A stretch of 64,000 nucleotides of DNA from Marine Group I thaumarchaeote. GTDB lineage: Archaea > Thermoproteota > Nitrososphaeria > Nitrososphaerales > Nitrosopumilaceae. Shown piece after piece: positions 8,492 through 16,288 of this stretch. The notes under the pieces are model-generated. The model did not search any database and was not told the origin of the DNA. It saw only the letters and a list, made by a program, of their open reading frames with translations. The translations under genes were made by a program, and so were the position numbers. Location of the stretch: contig JACATG010000003.1 of the NCBI GenBank assembly GCA_013390905.1, positions 1 through 64,000 of the forward strand, written 5' to 3'. How positions within the stretch are numbered: position 1 is the first letter of the stretch; each line of letters begins with the position of its first letter.

Positions 8492-9949
8492 CTAATTTCC
8501 AAATGCTTCTACTTTTGTTAATGCTTCACCAAGTCTTTGATGTAATGTTTTATCCCATTCGTCAAAACCTGACGGATCTTTTGGATAATTGTAGTAATGT
8601 TCCACTAACCATTGGTTTTGTTCTGATGTGTATTTTAGCGCTTTTGCAACTGTCTTATTCATTACACCTCTAATGATCATTCCAAACTTTCCTAATCCCG
8701 AAAAGTCTGGATGTTCACCTTTGCTAATTGATTCAACATCAAGATTTCCCAAAAAGTGTTTCATTCCATAACTGATTTGATCATTAGTCATTTGCTGTAT
8801 TAATGCTCTAAAAAGTTCAAGACCTGCAGTTTTGTATCCATATTCTTTGATAAAGTCAAGATTGTATTGCCAAAGACTTGCTTCTGAAACACTATTTCCT
8901 TCTATTGCTTGGACTACGTTATTTCCAATAATTGCTCCTGCAATTAATGCAGGTCCTATTCCGCCTGCATCAATTGCTTTTGGCATCCATGCAGAATCTC
9001 CAACTAACATAAATCCTCCAGACACCATACAATCATTTTGTCTTCTAACTGAAACTTGGAACACTCCAGAATTATTGTTAATGTCCTCAGGATCTTCTGA
9101 TAATCTTGGATTTTTGATTGCTTTGTTTCTTTCAAGATATTCTTTCATTAATGATGCTACATTGTCTTTTTTACCCAATCTTTTATTTCTTTTATCTAAA
9201 AATGATTTTTCAATTCCTAAACCAATGTTAACTTTATTATCTGCTTTAGGAAACACCCATCCATATCCACCAGGTGCAATATCTTGATCTAAATGAATTA
9301 TACAATAATCCGGATCAAATTCTGTAAGATCTTTTTGTCCTTGATCAAAATACATAATGTATCTGCCTGTAGACTCCAAATCTCGTCTATCGATTCGTTT
9401 TTCTACTTTTGTTGAGTTTTGAAGTCCATTTCTAAGCGTAGATGTGACTCCAGTTGCATCAATTACAATTTTCGATGTTTTCTTAAAGGGTTGTTTTGTT
9501 TTGTTATCTATTCCTTGAATACCTATTACTTGTTGACCATCATAAATTAGGCCAGTGAGGTTAATTTCATACTCAAACTCAATTCCCATCTTCTTACATC
9601 TTTCATTTTGAATTTCAGGAAGCTTTTGGCGGTTTAACATGTAACCCTCTCCATCAAATGGAATTGACGTTTCTTTGTCTGGAGAAAATGCCATCACACC
9701 TTTTACATCATGTTCAATTTCTGGTCTGGTCCATTCAACTTTAATTTTGTTTGACATGAAATCTACAGCCTCTTTGGAACATGCATCTCCACATACCCAA
9801 CCAGCTAATGATTTTCTTCCTGGTAAAAGTTCTGTATTTCTATCAACAACTAAAATCTTTAGGTTTTGATTAGAATAATGAGAAACAGACTGTGCCGTAA
9901 TTGTGCCTGCAAGACCTCCACCAGCAACTATAACATCATAATCTGCCAC
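8492..9949 (-). CDS. geranylgeranyl reductase family FAD-dependent oxidoreductase
   Basis: Probable enzyme that saturates the isoprenoid chains of archaeal membrane lipids (digeranylgeranylglycerophospholipid reductase). Residues 5-35 form the dinucleotide-binding fold (DVIVAGGGLAGTITAQSV). A second FAD motif (GFMLVGDSAWMPKAIDAGGIGPALIAG) lies near residues 310-335. Residues SLAGWVCGDAC carry the family's Cys-containing loop. Length, 485 residues, is slightly longer than the roughly 400 of biochemically known members because of a C-terminal extension. A related role in saturating menaquinone or other prenyl chains is possible. The gene has its own transcription unit. Confidence 0.85.
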   Translation of the reverse strand: MADYDVIVAGGGLAGTITAQSVSHYSNQNLKILVVDRNTELLPGRKSLAGWVCGDACSKEAVDFMSNKIKVEWTRPEIEHDVKGVMAFSPDKETSIPFDGEGYMLNRQKLPEIQNERCKKMGIEFEYEINLTGLIYDGQQVIGIQGIDNKTKQPFKKTSKIVIDATGVTSTLRNGLQNSTKVEKRIDRRDLESTGRYIMYFDQGQKDLTEFDPDYCIIHLDQDIAPGGYGWVFPKADNKVNIGLGIEKSFLDKRNKRLGKKDNVASLMKEYLERNKAIKNPRLSEDPEDINNNSGVFQVSVRRQNDCMVSGGFMLVGDSAWMPKAIDAGGIGPALIAGAIIGNNVVQAIEGNSVSEASLWQYNLDFIKEYGYKTAGLELFRALIQQMTNDQISYGMKHFLGNLDVESISKGEHPDFSGLGKFGMIIRGVMNKTVAKALKYTSEQNQWLVEHYYNYPKDPSGFDEWDKTLHQRLGEALTKVEAFGN

Positions 9950-10034
9950 GATAATAAAATTTGTATATCCGTATTTAAAATAATACTATGATAAGATGTA
10001 AGAAATTCTCACAGTAAATTTACATAATCGATTC

Positions 10035-10116
10035 AAAAATGGGGTCGGTTCGTCGCGGCGTCTTCAAGGCTTTCGCTCAGACTGGAGCGGCTATTATTTC
10101 CTCATTCCCAAATTAA
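10035..10116. ncRNA. GC-rich island, candidate non-coding RNA (strand undecided)
   Basis: In the gap 9950-10140 a stretch of about 70 bases (about 10040-10110) is more than half G+C, in sharp contrast to its flanks. In AT-rich archaeal genomes such islands often mark structured RNAs. Read on the minus strand it has C/D-like boxes in order: ATGAGGA, CTGA, TGAAGA, CCGA, each no more than one base off consensus. Read on the plus strand it also encodes a 25-codon peptide from ATG 10039 to TAA 10116, but its codons (GGG, TCG, GTC, GCG) are rare here and no ribosome-binding site is present. A C/D guide RNA is the better guess, not proven. Confidence 0.45.
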
Positions 10117-10140
10117 ATAATTCTGTTATTCTTATTTAAT

Positions 10141-10569
10141 CTAGTTGGCAATCTGAAAAATTTCTGTGAATATTTTAACAGTATTTTTTTTGTTATAAAT
10201 AGGAGCATAAATTTTTATTTTTATTGTGTCCTTTTCTTTCAATACAAGGTTTCCTTTGATTAGTTCTTGCTTGTCCAATCTCATATGAAATCTAGAATCC
10301 ACTGTTCTTTCTTCAATTTCTTCAATTAATTGATTAATTTGTTCAATAGATAACAACCCCAAAAGTTTTTTCATAAAATTTTGAGCCTCTTTTTTTACCA
10401 TTTTTGCATTTAGTATAATTATTGGATTATCAAAATGTCCTACGGTCTCATGAATTGTAAAATTTTCTTCTTTTAGGTCTAGCAATTCTTTAAAAGATTG
10501 GTATATTTTTGAAATATCTTCCGTTGCATGAATAATTACATCAATTGTTACTTGTATCTTATCAATCAT
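10141..10569 (-). CDS. RNA-binding protein of the archaeal exosome-associated type (DUF54-like)
   Basis: The 142-residue protein starts KIQVTIDVIIHATEDISKIYQSF and contains HETVGHFDNPIIILNAKM and RFHMRLDKQELIKGNLVL. This matches the small archaeal family described as a predicted exosome subunit (COG1325/DUF54), whose fold resembles the 5S rRNA-binding L5 protein. It ends the minus-strand operon that begins with uS15 and follows eS1 by 26 bases, a common archaeal neighbourhood. A direct role in RNA processing is inferred from the family and context. Confidence 0.75.
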   Translation of the reverse strand: MIDKIQVTIDVIIHATEDISKIYQSFKELLDLKEENFTIHETVGHFDNPIIILNAKMVKKEAQNFMKKLLGLLSIEQINQLIEEIEERTVDSRFHMRLDKQELIKGNLVLKEKDTIKIKIYAPIYNKKNTVKIFTEIFQIAN

Positions 10570-10595
10570 AATTGTAAAAGAATAATTCTAGTTGG

Positions 10596-11207
10596 TTATG
10601 CTTTAAGTAATATTGTTTCTTTGTCTGCAGTTCTAATGAGTTTTACTTTCTCAAGACCTACGTGTCTAACTCTAATAATCTTCTTAATTGCTGCCATAAT
10701 GTCTGAATTTATCTTACTATAACAAGTAGCTTGGACAAATTGCTCAACTGTCATTTGTGGAACTGTGTTGTTAATTACGTCTTTTATAATTAACCTAAGA
10801 GCATGTTTTCTAGATGTGTTTAGCTGTCTATGGGTTAGAGCAATTACTTTGACTCTAAAGATGTATCCATCTTTTGTTTTAATATCAATAATAAAATTAA
10901 TTTTTGATGATCCACGTCTAACTAAACTACGCAAAAATTCTTTTGAATATTCAAATCTCTTGAAAATCGTTGATGCTTTATCGCCATTGATCTTGTCAAT
11001 CTGAAAATACATTTTGTATTGATATTGTGAAGGATCCCCTTTTAGAATATCATAAAGTGTTACTTCTAAAACCCTACCTATTGCATTTTCATCATCTGTT
11101 ATTGGAACATACGCAATTGGGACAACATTAAATGATTCTGGTGCATGTACTGTAATCCAGCGTTTTTCTCTCCACTTGTCTTTTGTTCGACCTTTTCTAC
11201 GTGCCAA
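10596..11207 (-). CDS. rps3ae: 30S ribosomal protein eS1 (S3Ae)
   Basis: Archaeal/eukaryotic small-subunit protein at the mRNA exit region. The 203-residue sequence opens with the basic ARRKGRTKDKWREKRWITVHAP and carries the diagnostic FKRFEYSKEFLRSLVRRGSSKI and KVKVIALTHRQLNTSRKHALR-type segments. Length fits archaeal eS1. ATG start. It lies 40 bases after serS in the uS15-DHH-pcc1-serS-eS1 operon, an arrangement that ties translation genes together. Confidence 0.97.
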   Translation of the reverse strand: MARRKGRTKDKWREKRWITVHAPESFNVVPIAYVPITDDENAIGRVLEVTLYDILKGDPSQYQYKMYFQIDKINGDKASTIFKRFEYSKEFLRSLVRRGSSKINFIIDIKTKDGYIFRVKVIALTHRQLNTSRKHALRLIIKDVINNTVPQMTVEQFVQATCYSKINSDIMAAIKKIIRVRHVGLEKVKLIRTADKETILLKA

Positions 11208-11247
11208 TTATTATCGACCTTTAAACCCAAAATATAAGGGTATGTTA

Positions 11248-12513
11248 CTAGATCTCTTTCTGATTTCCCATGTAACTCTGTAAAATTTGAGGAATTCTAA
11301 TATGTCCATCTTTTGTTTGAAAATTCTCCATTATAGCCACCAAAACTCTAGTTGTGGCAACAAGAGTACTGTTAAGTGTGTGTAAATATTGTGTATCTTC
11401 ATTTGTTTTATCTCTAAATCTGATCTTCAATCTTCTTGCTTGATAGTCCAAACAATTTGAGCAAGAAACAATTTCTCTATAGGCATTTTGTCCTGCCATC
11501 CATGCTTCAATATCGTAAGTCTTTGCTGAAACTTTTCCCATGTCCCCAGTTGATAGTAACATTACTTTGTGAGGAATTTCCAATTTCTGATAAAATTCTT
11601 CGGTAACTGCTAACATTTTTTCATGCTCATCCCATGAATCTTCTGGTCTTGAAAATACAAACTGCTCAACTTTGTCAAATTGATGCACCCTGAAAATTCC
11701 TTTTTGGTCTCTTCCATGTGCACCTGCCTCTTTTCTAAAACATGGGCTAACACCCGCATATCTTATGGGTAGATCTTTTCCCTCAATGATTTCTTTTGAG
11801 TGCATTGCTGCCATAGCATGTTCAGACGTTCCAATCATGTACAGATCTTCTTCTTCAACCTTGTAGATGACATCCTCAAAGTCATCAGCAATTATCGCTC
11901 CCTCCATTGATTCTCGATTAATCATGTATGGTGGTTGAATGAGAGAATATTCTTTTTTTGCCAGAAAATCTAATGCGTAGTGAATTAGTGATTGATTTAG
12001 CCTTACTAGATCATTTTTTAGATAATAGAATCTGGCTCCTGCAACCTTGGCAGCTCTTTCCAAGTCTACCAAATCTAAATTTTTAGAAATATCAATATGA
12101 TCATTTATTTTAAAATTGAAATTTGGGATATTTCCCCATTTTCTTATTTCTTTGTTAGCACTTTCATCTACTCCAACTGGAACTGATTCATGAACAAGAT
12201 TTGGAATTGTTAATGCCAATCTAGAATACTTGTTTTCAATAGTTTCTTGTTCTGATTCTAGTTTTGAAAGTTCAACTGAGACATTTTTCATATCGTCTAA
12301 AATTGATGATGTATCTTTACCAGCCTTCTTTTTTTGCGAAATTTCTAAGGAGACTTGGTTTTTCTTTTTTCTTAATTCATCTGTTTTAATTATAAATTCA
12401 CGCCTTTTTTGATCAAATTCTATTAATGCATCTAAATCAAAATCTACAGACCTTGCTTTGAGCATGTCTCTAATAATTTGTGGTTTTTCTTTAATTAATT
12501 TAGGATCTAACAT
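11248..12513 (-). CDS. serS: seryl-tRNA synthetase
   Basis: Class II synthetase charging tRNA-Ser (and tRNA-Sec where present). Residues 1 to about 105 form the long antiparallel coiled-coil arm that grips the tRNA variable arm (LRKKKNQVSLEISQKKKAGK). The catalytic core has motif 2 (CFRKEAGAHGRDQKGIFRVHQFDKVE) and motif 3 (LNSTLVATTRVLVAIMENFQ). The 421-residue length is that of the common bacterial-type SerRS rather than the rare methanogen type. The start ATG overlaps the pcc1 stop by one base, so translation is likely coupled. Confidence 0.98.
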   Translation of the reverse strand: MLDPKLIKEKPQIIRDMLKARSVDFDLDALIEFDQKRREFIIKTDELRKKKNQVSLEISQKKKAGKDTSSILDDMKNVSVELSKLESEQETIENKYSRLALTIPNLVHESVPVGVDESANKEIRKWGNIPNFNFKINDHIDISKNLDLVDLERAAKVAGARFYYLKNDLVRLNQSLIHYALDFLAKKEYSLIQPPYMINRESMEGAIIADDFEDVIYKVEEEDLYMIGTSEHAMAAMHSKEIIEGKDLPIRYAGVSPCFRKEAGAHGRDQKGIFRVHQFDKVEQFVFSRPEDSWDEHEKMLAVTEEFYQKLEIPHKVMLLSTGDMGKVSAKTYDIEAWMAGQNAYREIVSCSNCLDYQARRLKIRFRDKTNEDTQYLHTLNSTLVATTRVLVAIMENFQTKDGHIRIPQILQSYMGNQKEI

Positions 12514-12755
12514 TATTCAATCACCTTTAACGCAACTTGGACATGTTCTAATACTTCATCAACAGTAGCAATAAGTTGTTTCATGTTATCCTTACTTTCA
12601 AAATTAAAAACTAGTTTGTTATCAATATTTTCAACATAAAGACTCAATCCTTCTGGAAAATTTACATTATCAGGTTCTAGCGCATTTTTGACAGTTTCTG
12701 CCTTTTCTTTTGATATATTATTAAGAACTATCTGTACTTGACACTTTAATGACAT
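12513..12755 (-). CDS. pcc1: KEOPS complex subunit Pcc1
   Basis: Small subunit (80 residues) of the KEOPS complex, which transfers threonylcarbamoyl to A37 of ANN-decoding tRNAs. The pattern fits Pcc1: an N-terminal strand CQVQIVLNNISKEKAETVKNALEPDN, a second strand NKLVFNFES and a C-terminal helix ATVDEVLEHVQVALKVI. Pcc1 is the dimerisation platform of KEOPS. It overlaps the DHH gene upstream by 35 bp and serS downstream by 1 bp. A Cgi121-type subunit and the Sua5 enzyme are also encoded in this window (55.9-57.8 kb). Confidence 0.85.
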   Translation of the reverse strand: MSLKCQVQIVLNNISKEKAETVKNALEPDNVNFPEGLSLYVENIDNKLVFNFESKDNMKQLIATVDEVLEHVQVALKVIE

Positions 12756-14139
12756 TTACTTCTAAATAATTAAGAAATTCATCTAATTTGTCTTTAGTTA
12801 TTTTTGCTCCTGCTGCTGCATCATGACCGCCTCCAACACCATCAAATTTCTTAGCACCTATTCTCATTAGTTCACTAAGATTGATGTCAGATTTACAACT
12901 AAAGGATTTTCTTGATGAAAACTTTATTGTGTTTTCTTCTCCTTTAGTTCTCAAAATTACAATTTTTCCAGCATTTTTTGGTGATCCTGCAATTAATGAT
13001 GAAATAGTTCCAGTCATTGTCTCTGGTACTATGTCTTCACCATTTACCATAACACAAGTTTCACTTTCTGTAATTCTCCATCTCTCATTTGATAAAATAT
13101 TCATGTATTCTCTAATCCTCTTTCTATACTCTGTCAGAATGGTTTCACTCTCTCTTAGAATCTTATTTCTATCTCCCATACATACTGCAATTCCAACACC
13201 CGAACGATTAATTCTTCCACATGAATTTAGCATAGTTGAAAACTCCCTCCCGTCTCGCAAGAAGCTTCTCTTATCTTCTCTTGGAAACGTGTATGTATAT
13301 CCAATTAATTCTGACATAATTTCAGTAGCATTTTTTCCAGAAGTAAATTTAGTAATTGATTCAATTACTAGCCTTTTTTCTTCCTCATTTAGTTCTGCTG
13401 GAACTCTCCATCTTCCTCCATCCTTTAACTGAATTCCTGATGAATTTAGAAGAGCGAGACATGCATCTCTGTTCCATGTTAAACCTTCGATAAATGGCTG
13501 TGAAGTAAATGCTAGGGCATCAGGAAGTGGTCTAGTTTCTCTTCCGACTAACAATAAATCTAAATCAATATCTACCAAACCCAGATCTTTGGCAGTATTA
13601 GCAATCTCAAAATTCTTACCTGTAAATGACTTTCTTTCTCCCTGATCTTGTCTGTCTCCTAATGCTGAAACAACTGCGATAGCAGACAAATCTGAATTTT
13701 TTTCATCAAGTGCCATTGACGCAAGATATGCCATTCCACCTGCACAAATCTCAACCCCACCGTCAATTTCATATCTCCAAGCATTGATGACATTTTGATT
13801 ATCCAACTCATCTTCTAGAATCTGGTGATGGTCTAAAATAATCCAGTTGTCACCTAAGGCTTCATTTAGTTCCTTTGCAAAACCTCCTCCTAGGTCTGTT
13901 ACTACGTGGAAATCTCGAGAATCTGTCTTGAAAGACTCTACTAGCTTTTTGCTAAATTCTTTTGATGTTCTAACAGTACATTTGGCACCAGCTCTGATTA
14001 GAGCTTTGGTAATGATACTTCCAGATGTAAGTCCATCACAATCAATATGAGTTGTTACAAAAATTGATTTTTTAGACTTTATGCAATCTGAAATTTTATC
14101 TTTGAAAAACGAAAGTGACTCATCAAGTGATTTTGTCAT
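12721..14139 (-). CDS. DHH-family phosphoesterase (archaeal RecJ-like)
   Basis: Residues 28-40 give the DHH motif I (THIDCDGLTSG), later a DHH motif (LDHHQ) and the C-terminal DHHA1 signature GGGHDAAAGAKI near residue 440. The 472-residue length and operon position match archaeal RecJ-like/GAN-type proteins, which are 5'-3' single-strand nucleases linked to the replisome (CMG) or act on short RNAs. It begins at the last base of the uS15 gene and overlaps pcc1 by 35 bp. Exact substrate (DNA or RNA) is not decided by the sequence. Confidence 0.9.
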   Translation of the reverse strand: MTKSLDESLSFFKDKISDCIKSKKSIFVTTHIDCDGLTSGSIITKALIRAGAKCTVRTSKEFSKKLVESFKTDSRDFHVVTDLGGGFAKELNEALGDNWIILDHHQILEDELDNQNVINAWRYEIDGGVEICAGGMAYLASMALDEKNSDLSAIAVVSALGDRQDQGERKSFTGKNFEIANTAKDLGLVDIDLDLLLVGRETRPLPDALAFTSQPFIEGLTWNRDACLALLNSSGIQLKDGGRWRVPAELNEEEKRLVIESITKFTSGKNATEIMSELIGYTYTFPREDKRSFLRDGREFSTMLNSCGRINRSGVGIAVCMGDRNKILRESETILTEYRKRIREYMNILSNERWRITESETCVMVNGEDIVPETMTGTISSLIAGSPKNAGKIVILRTKGEENTIKFSSRKSFSCKSDINLSELMRIGAKKFDGVGGGHDAAAGAKITKDKLDEFLNYLEVNVIKVSSTDSS

Positions 14140-14588
14140 TACTCTAGTTGAGCAACCACGGCTTTATACTTCCAGGTTTTTGGAATTCTTCCGATCCTTT
14201 TGTAGTAAACGGATAGTCTGTGAACTTTGGCTTCAAGTAATTCCAAAGATCTTACATTTCTGTAGTCCCCCCTGTTTACTTTGAGGTGTTTTTGAAGACC
14301 TACTGCTTTGTTTACAATATTTTCAAGATCTTCTGGCATTTCTGTTTTCAAACCATTTTCTTCTAAAATCTCACAAATGCCTTTCTTGGTAATTGGTTTT
14401 ATTAGGGGAATTGAGTGCTGATCTCTTAATTTTATTCCTATTTGACTAGGAGTTAATCCATCTTTAGTGTATTTTACCACTAACTCTTCAATTTCCTTGG
14501 GACTTAGTGTTATCCAAGAAGGTACATGCAATATTGCTGGTCTAATAGAATGTGATTTTCCATGTCTATGTGTGTGCATTCGTCCCAT
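14139..14588 (-). CDS. rps15: 30S ribosomal protein uS15
   Basis: Small-subunit protein binding the central domain of 16S rRNA. The 149-residue archaeal form has an N-terminal extension (MGRMHTHRHGKSHSIRPAI) absent from bacteria and the conserved core HLKVNRGDYRNVRSLELLEAKVHRLSVYYKRIGRIP. It is first in the minus-strand translation operon. A TATA-like TTTAATT lies about 25 bases before the ATG, so the message is probably leaderless. It is divergent from the candidate AMO subunit at 14714. Confidence 0.97.
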   Translation of the reverse strand: MGRMHTHRHGKSHSIRPAILHVPSWITLSPKEIEELVVKYTKDGLTPSQIGIKLRDQHSIPLIKPITKKGICEILEENGLKTEMPEDLENIVNKAVGLQKHLKVNRGDYRNVRSLELLEAKVHRLSVYYKRIGRIPKTWKYKAVVAQLE

Positions 14589-14610
14589 GATTCGGCTGAT
14601 TTAAGAACAA

Positions 14611-14617
14611 AATTAAA
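14611..14617 (-). promoter_or_regulatory. TATA-like box for the uS15 operon
   Basis: On the minus strand TTTAATT lies about 25 bases ahead of the rps15 ATG, the spacing expected for leaderless archaeal transcripts. The intergenic space to the AMO-associated gene at 14714 is 125 bases and must also carry its promoter. Confidence 0.5.
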
Positions 14618-14713
14618 CGTTACTTATACTGATCTCGTACATTATATCAAAATTTGAAGTCCAGAATAAAAGTTAAATATGTACTTGACTTCAAAACGAA
14701 CAGGTAAAACAAT

Positions 14714-15046
14714 ATGAATACAAAAGTACTTTTCGCAGTAATGTTGATTGCTGTATTTACCATGGGATATTATGCAGATAATACAGTAGCATTTGCACAA
14801 TACATGGGCAATGTTGGTTCACAAGGTGAAACTGGCAAATATACACTAGAAGAAGCACTAGAACTTCAACGTCGAAGAATTGAACTTGTTGAACAATACC
14901 CAGATGCTGGTTCAGGAACTCCAGTTATGAGTGCTGATGGTGTATTTGGAGCAGCTGCTATTTCAGCTGCAGTCTTTGGCGGTATTGCAGGAGCCTTATT
15001 CCTTAAAGGAAGACAAGGCAAATACGCAGCAATGGGCAGAGGATAA
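14714..15046 (+). CDS. candidate accessory AMO subunit, AmoY-like
   Basis: The 110-residue protein has an N-terminal signal or anchor helix (LFAVMLIAVFTMGYYADNTVAFA), a short outer segment with a charged helix (TLEEALELQRRRIELVEQY) and a second transmembrane helix (FGAAAISAAVFGGIAGALFLKG). This two-helix layout, its position in the AMO island and its G+C-richer, highly biased codons suggest strong expression. Extra archaeal AMO subunits AmoX, AmoY and AmoZ were proposed from native-complex proteomics in 2023; I place this gene among them from memory, and which letter it bears is uncertain. A TATA-like AGTTAAATAT lies about 38 bases before the ATG. Confidence 0.6.
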   Translation: MNTKVLFAVMLIAVFTMGYYADNTVAFAQYMGNVGSQGETGKYTLEEALELQRRRIELVEQYPDAGSGTPVMSADGVFGAAAISAAVFGGIAGALFLKGRQGKYAAMGRG

Positions 15047-15123
15047 AAAATTCTCAATTTTCTCTTATTTTATTAATAATCTTTAGTGAATACTGATCTC
15101 GTTCTTTGTTATAGTAAAAGAAA

Positions 15124-15132
15124 TGTATATAT
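15124..15132 (+). promoter_or_regulatory. TATA box for the AmoZ-like gene
   Basis: TGTATATAT is centred about 28 bases before the ATG at 15156, so the gene appears to have its own promoter and a leaderless message, separate from the gene at 14714. Confidence 0.55.
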
Positions 15133-15155
15133 CGCACAAATAGAGCCAAAATATC

Positions 15156-15425
15156 ATGATTCCTATCGTAGGTATTTTCCTAAACATCCTGTCATCAATA
15201 ACAGGACAACTAGGACCAAACTATGATCCATTATTCTATGATGTAATGATTTACATCTTTGGAACCATAATGTTCACCGTATTCCTTCTTGCAATGATCT
15301 CATTCCACTTGCGTGTACACGGATGGGCTTACAAAGACAATCGTGAGAGATGGGTTGACGAATTAGACAGACACTTTGAAAGAGAAGGTATTGGTCTGAT
15401 TCCAGACAACGGTAAATACTGGTAA
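15156..15425 (+). CDS. candidate accessory AMO subunit, AmoZ-like
   Basis: An 89-residue membrane protein. Residues 1-16 are hydrophobic (MIPIVGIFLNILSSIT). A long transmembrane helix follows (DVMIYIFGTIMFTVFLLAMISFHL, about 28-51). The C-terminal 35 residues are soluble and rich in aromatics and charge (WAYKDNRERWVDELDRHFERE). Codon choice is like that of amoA and amoC. It sits between the AmoY-like gene and amoB. I think it is one of the newly proposed archaeal AMO subunits, but the match is from memory. The stop codon touches the first base of a tandem duplication. Confidence 0.6.
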   Translation: MIPIVGIFLNILSSITGQLGPNYDPLFYDVMIYIFGTIMFTVFLLAMISFHLRVHGWAYKDNRERWVDELDRHFEREGIGLIPDNGKYW

Positions 15426-15618
15426 ACTTCCTTTCTTCTTTTCATTATTTTTAAAATTTTTTAGTTGAAAATTTATTAATTTAATTTTTAGAAAAACTTA
15501 ATTTTTTACAAAGTCCAAAACTTCCTTTCTTCTTTTCATTATTTTTAAAATTTTTTAGTTGAAAATTTATTAATTTAATTTTTAGAAAAACTTAATTTTT
15601 TACAAAGTCCAAAACTTC
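15424..15618. repeat. perfect tandem duplication, period 94 bp
   Basis: Bases 15424-15524 recur without a single change at 15518-15618, a shift of 94. The duplication fills the whole space between two convergent genes: it starts inside the stop codon of the AmoZ-like gene and ends on the first base of the stop codon of the minus-strand gene at 15618. Each copy is a T-rich then A-rich block, so each can offer a terminator to both strands. Identity across a non-coding AT-rich sequence implies a very recent event, or an assembly error. Confidence 0.95.
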
Positions 15619-16145
15619 TAATTTTCAGGTGGAAGGAAATCTGTGTCTTTGGATTCATCATATGCCTTTGTGGTAAATACAAACTTGTAGTGATATCCCT
15701 CCTGCAATCTATGGTTGATGAACTGAGATGATTCTTTACCATTGACAAAAACTGTTGATTTACCCTGATCCATATCTTTTAGAGGAAAGTCCCACATCCA
15801 CAAAAAGTGACCTATTTCCCATGGATATTCCTCTTCCCACTCTGCATAAATCGTCCCATCATCAGTTAATGTGTACATGGCTTTTTGGCATTTCCCATCT
15901 AGTCCTGCGTTTATGTTGGCAGGAATGGGTGTAGGGAGATCATCAATTATAATCTCTAATGTGGCCTTAATTTTGTATGGTGTTTCTCGATTCTCAATAC
16001 AAACTTTGAGAGGGTTATTCTGATCAAGTTGTCCTATAACCAGAGTACTTCCTAAACCTACTGATACTGCAATGATTGCAGTTATTGCTAGAAATTTTAG
16101 CGTTTTTTTCCTTTTGTAGGGATCACCCATTCCAGGCCAAATCAT
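15618..16145 (-). CDS. membrane-anchored outer protein of the AMO neighbourhood
   Basis: Not recognised as a named family. A 175-residue protein with a basic N-terminus (DPYKRKKTLK), one transmembrane helix (FLAITAIIAVSVGLGSTLVIG, about 17-37) and an outer domain of about 135 residues. It holds two cysteines (Cys49 in LKVCIENRE and one in LDGKCQKAMY) that could form a disulphide, and Trp-rich segments (EWEEEYPWEIGHFLWMWDF). It lies between the AmoZ-like gene and amoB on the amoB strand. An assembly or interaction role with AMO is a guess from position only. Confidence 0.75.
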   Translation of the reverse strand: MIWPGMGDPYKRKKTLKFLAITAIIAVSVGLGSTLVIGQLDQNNPLKVCIENRETPYKIKATLEIIIDDLPTPIPANINAGLDGKCQKAMYTLTDDGTIYAEWEEEYPWEIGHFLWMWDFPLKDMDQGKSTVFVNGKESSQFINHRLQEGYHYKFVFTTKAYDESKDTDFLPPEN

Positions 16146-16288
16146 AGTGTGACTTTAGGCGGATTCCATAAAGTCCTTTCTCTTAATCATACATAATATT
16201 GATTATGTCTAACTTGTCTTGATTTTCTTAAATAAAAAATGGTCTATAAAATATGATAATTAATAAGAAAATGAAAAGGTTGGGTTGT

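Noticed and set aside
8832-9287. 151-codon frame opposite the geranylgeranyl reductase gene
   Set aside because: Shadow of a conserved oxidoreductase; no start context and no protein-like pattern.
15424-15618. Insertion-sequence ends or att site
   Set aside because: There is no transposase or integrase, no terminal inverted repeat and no inserted DNA; it is a plain tandem copy.
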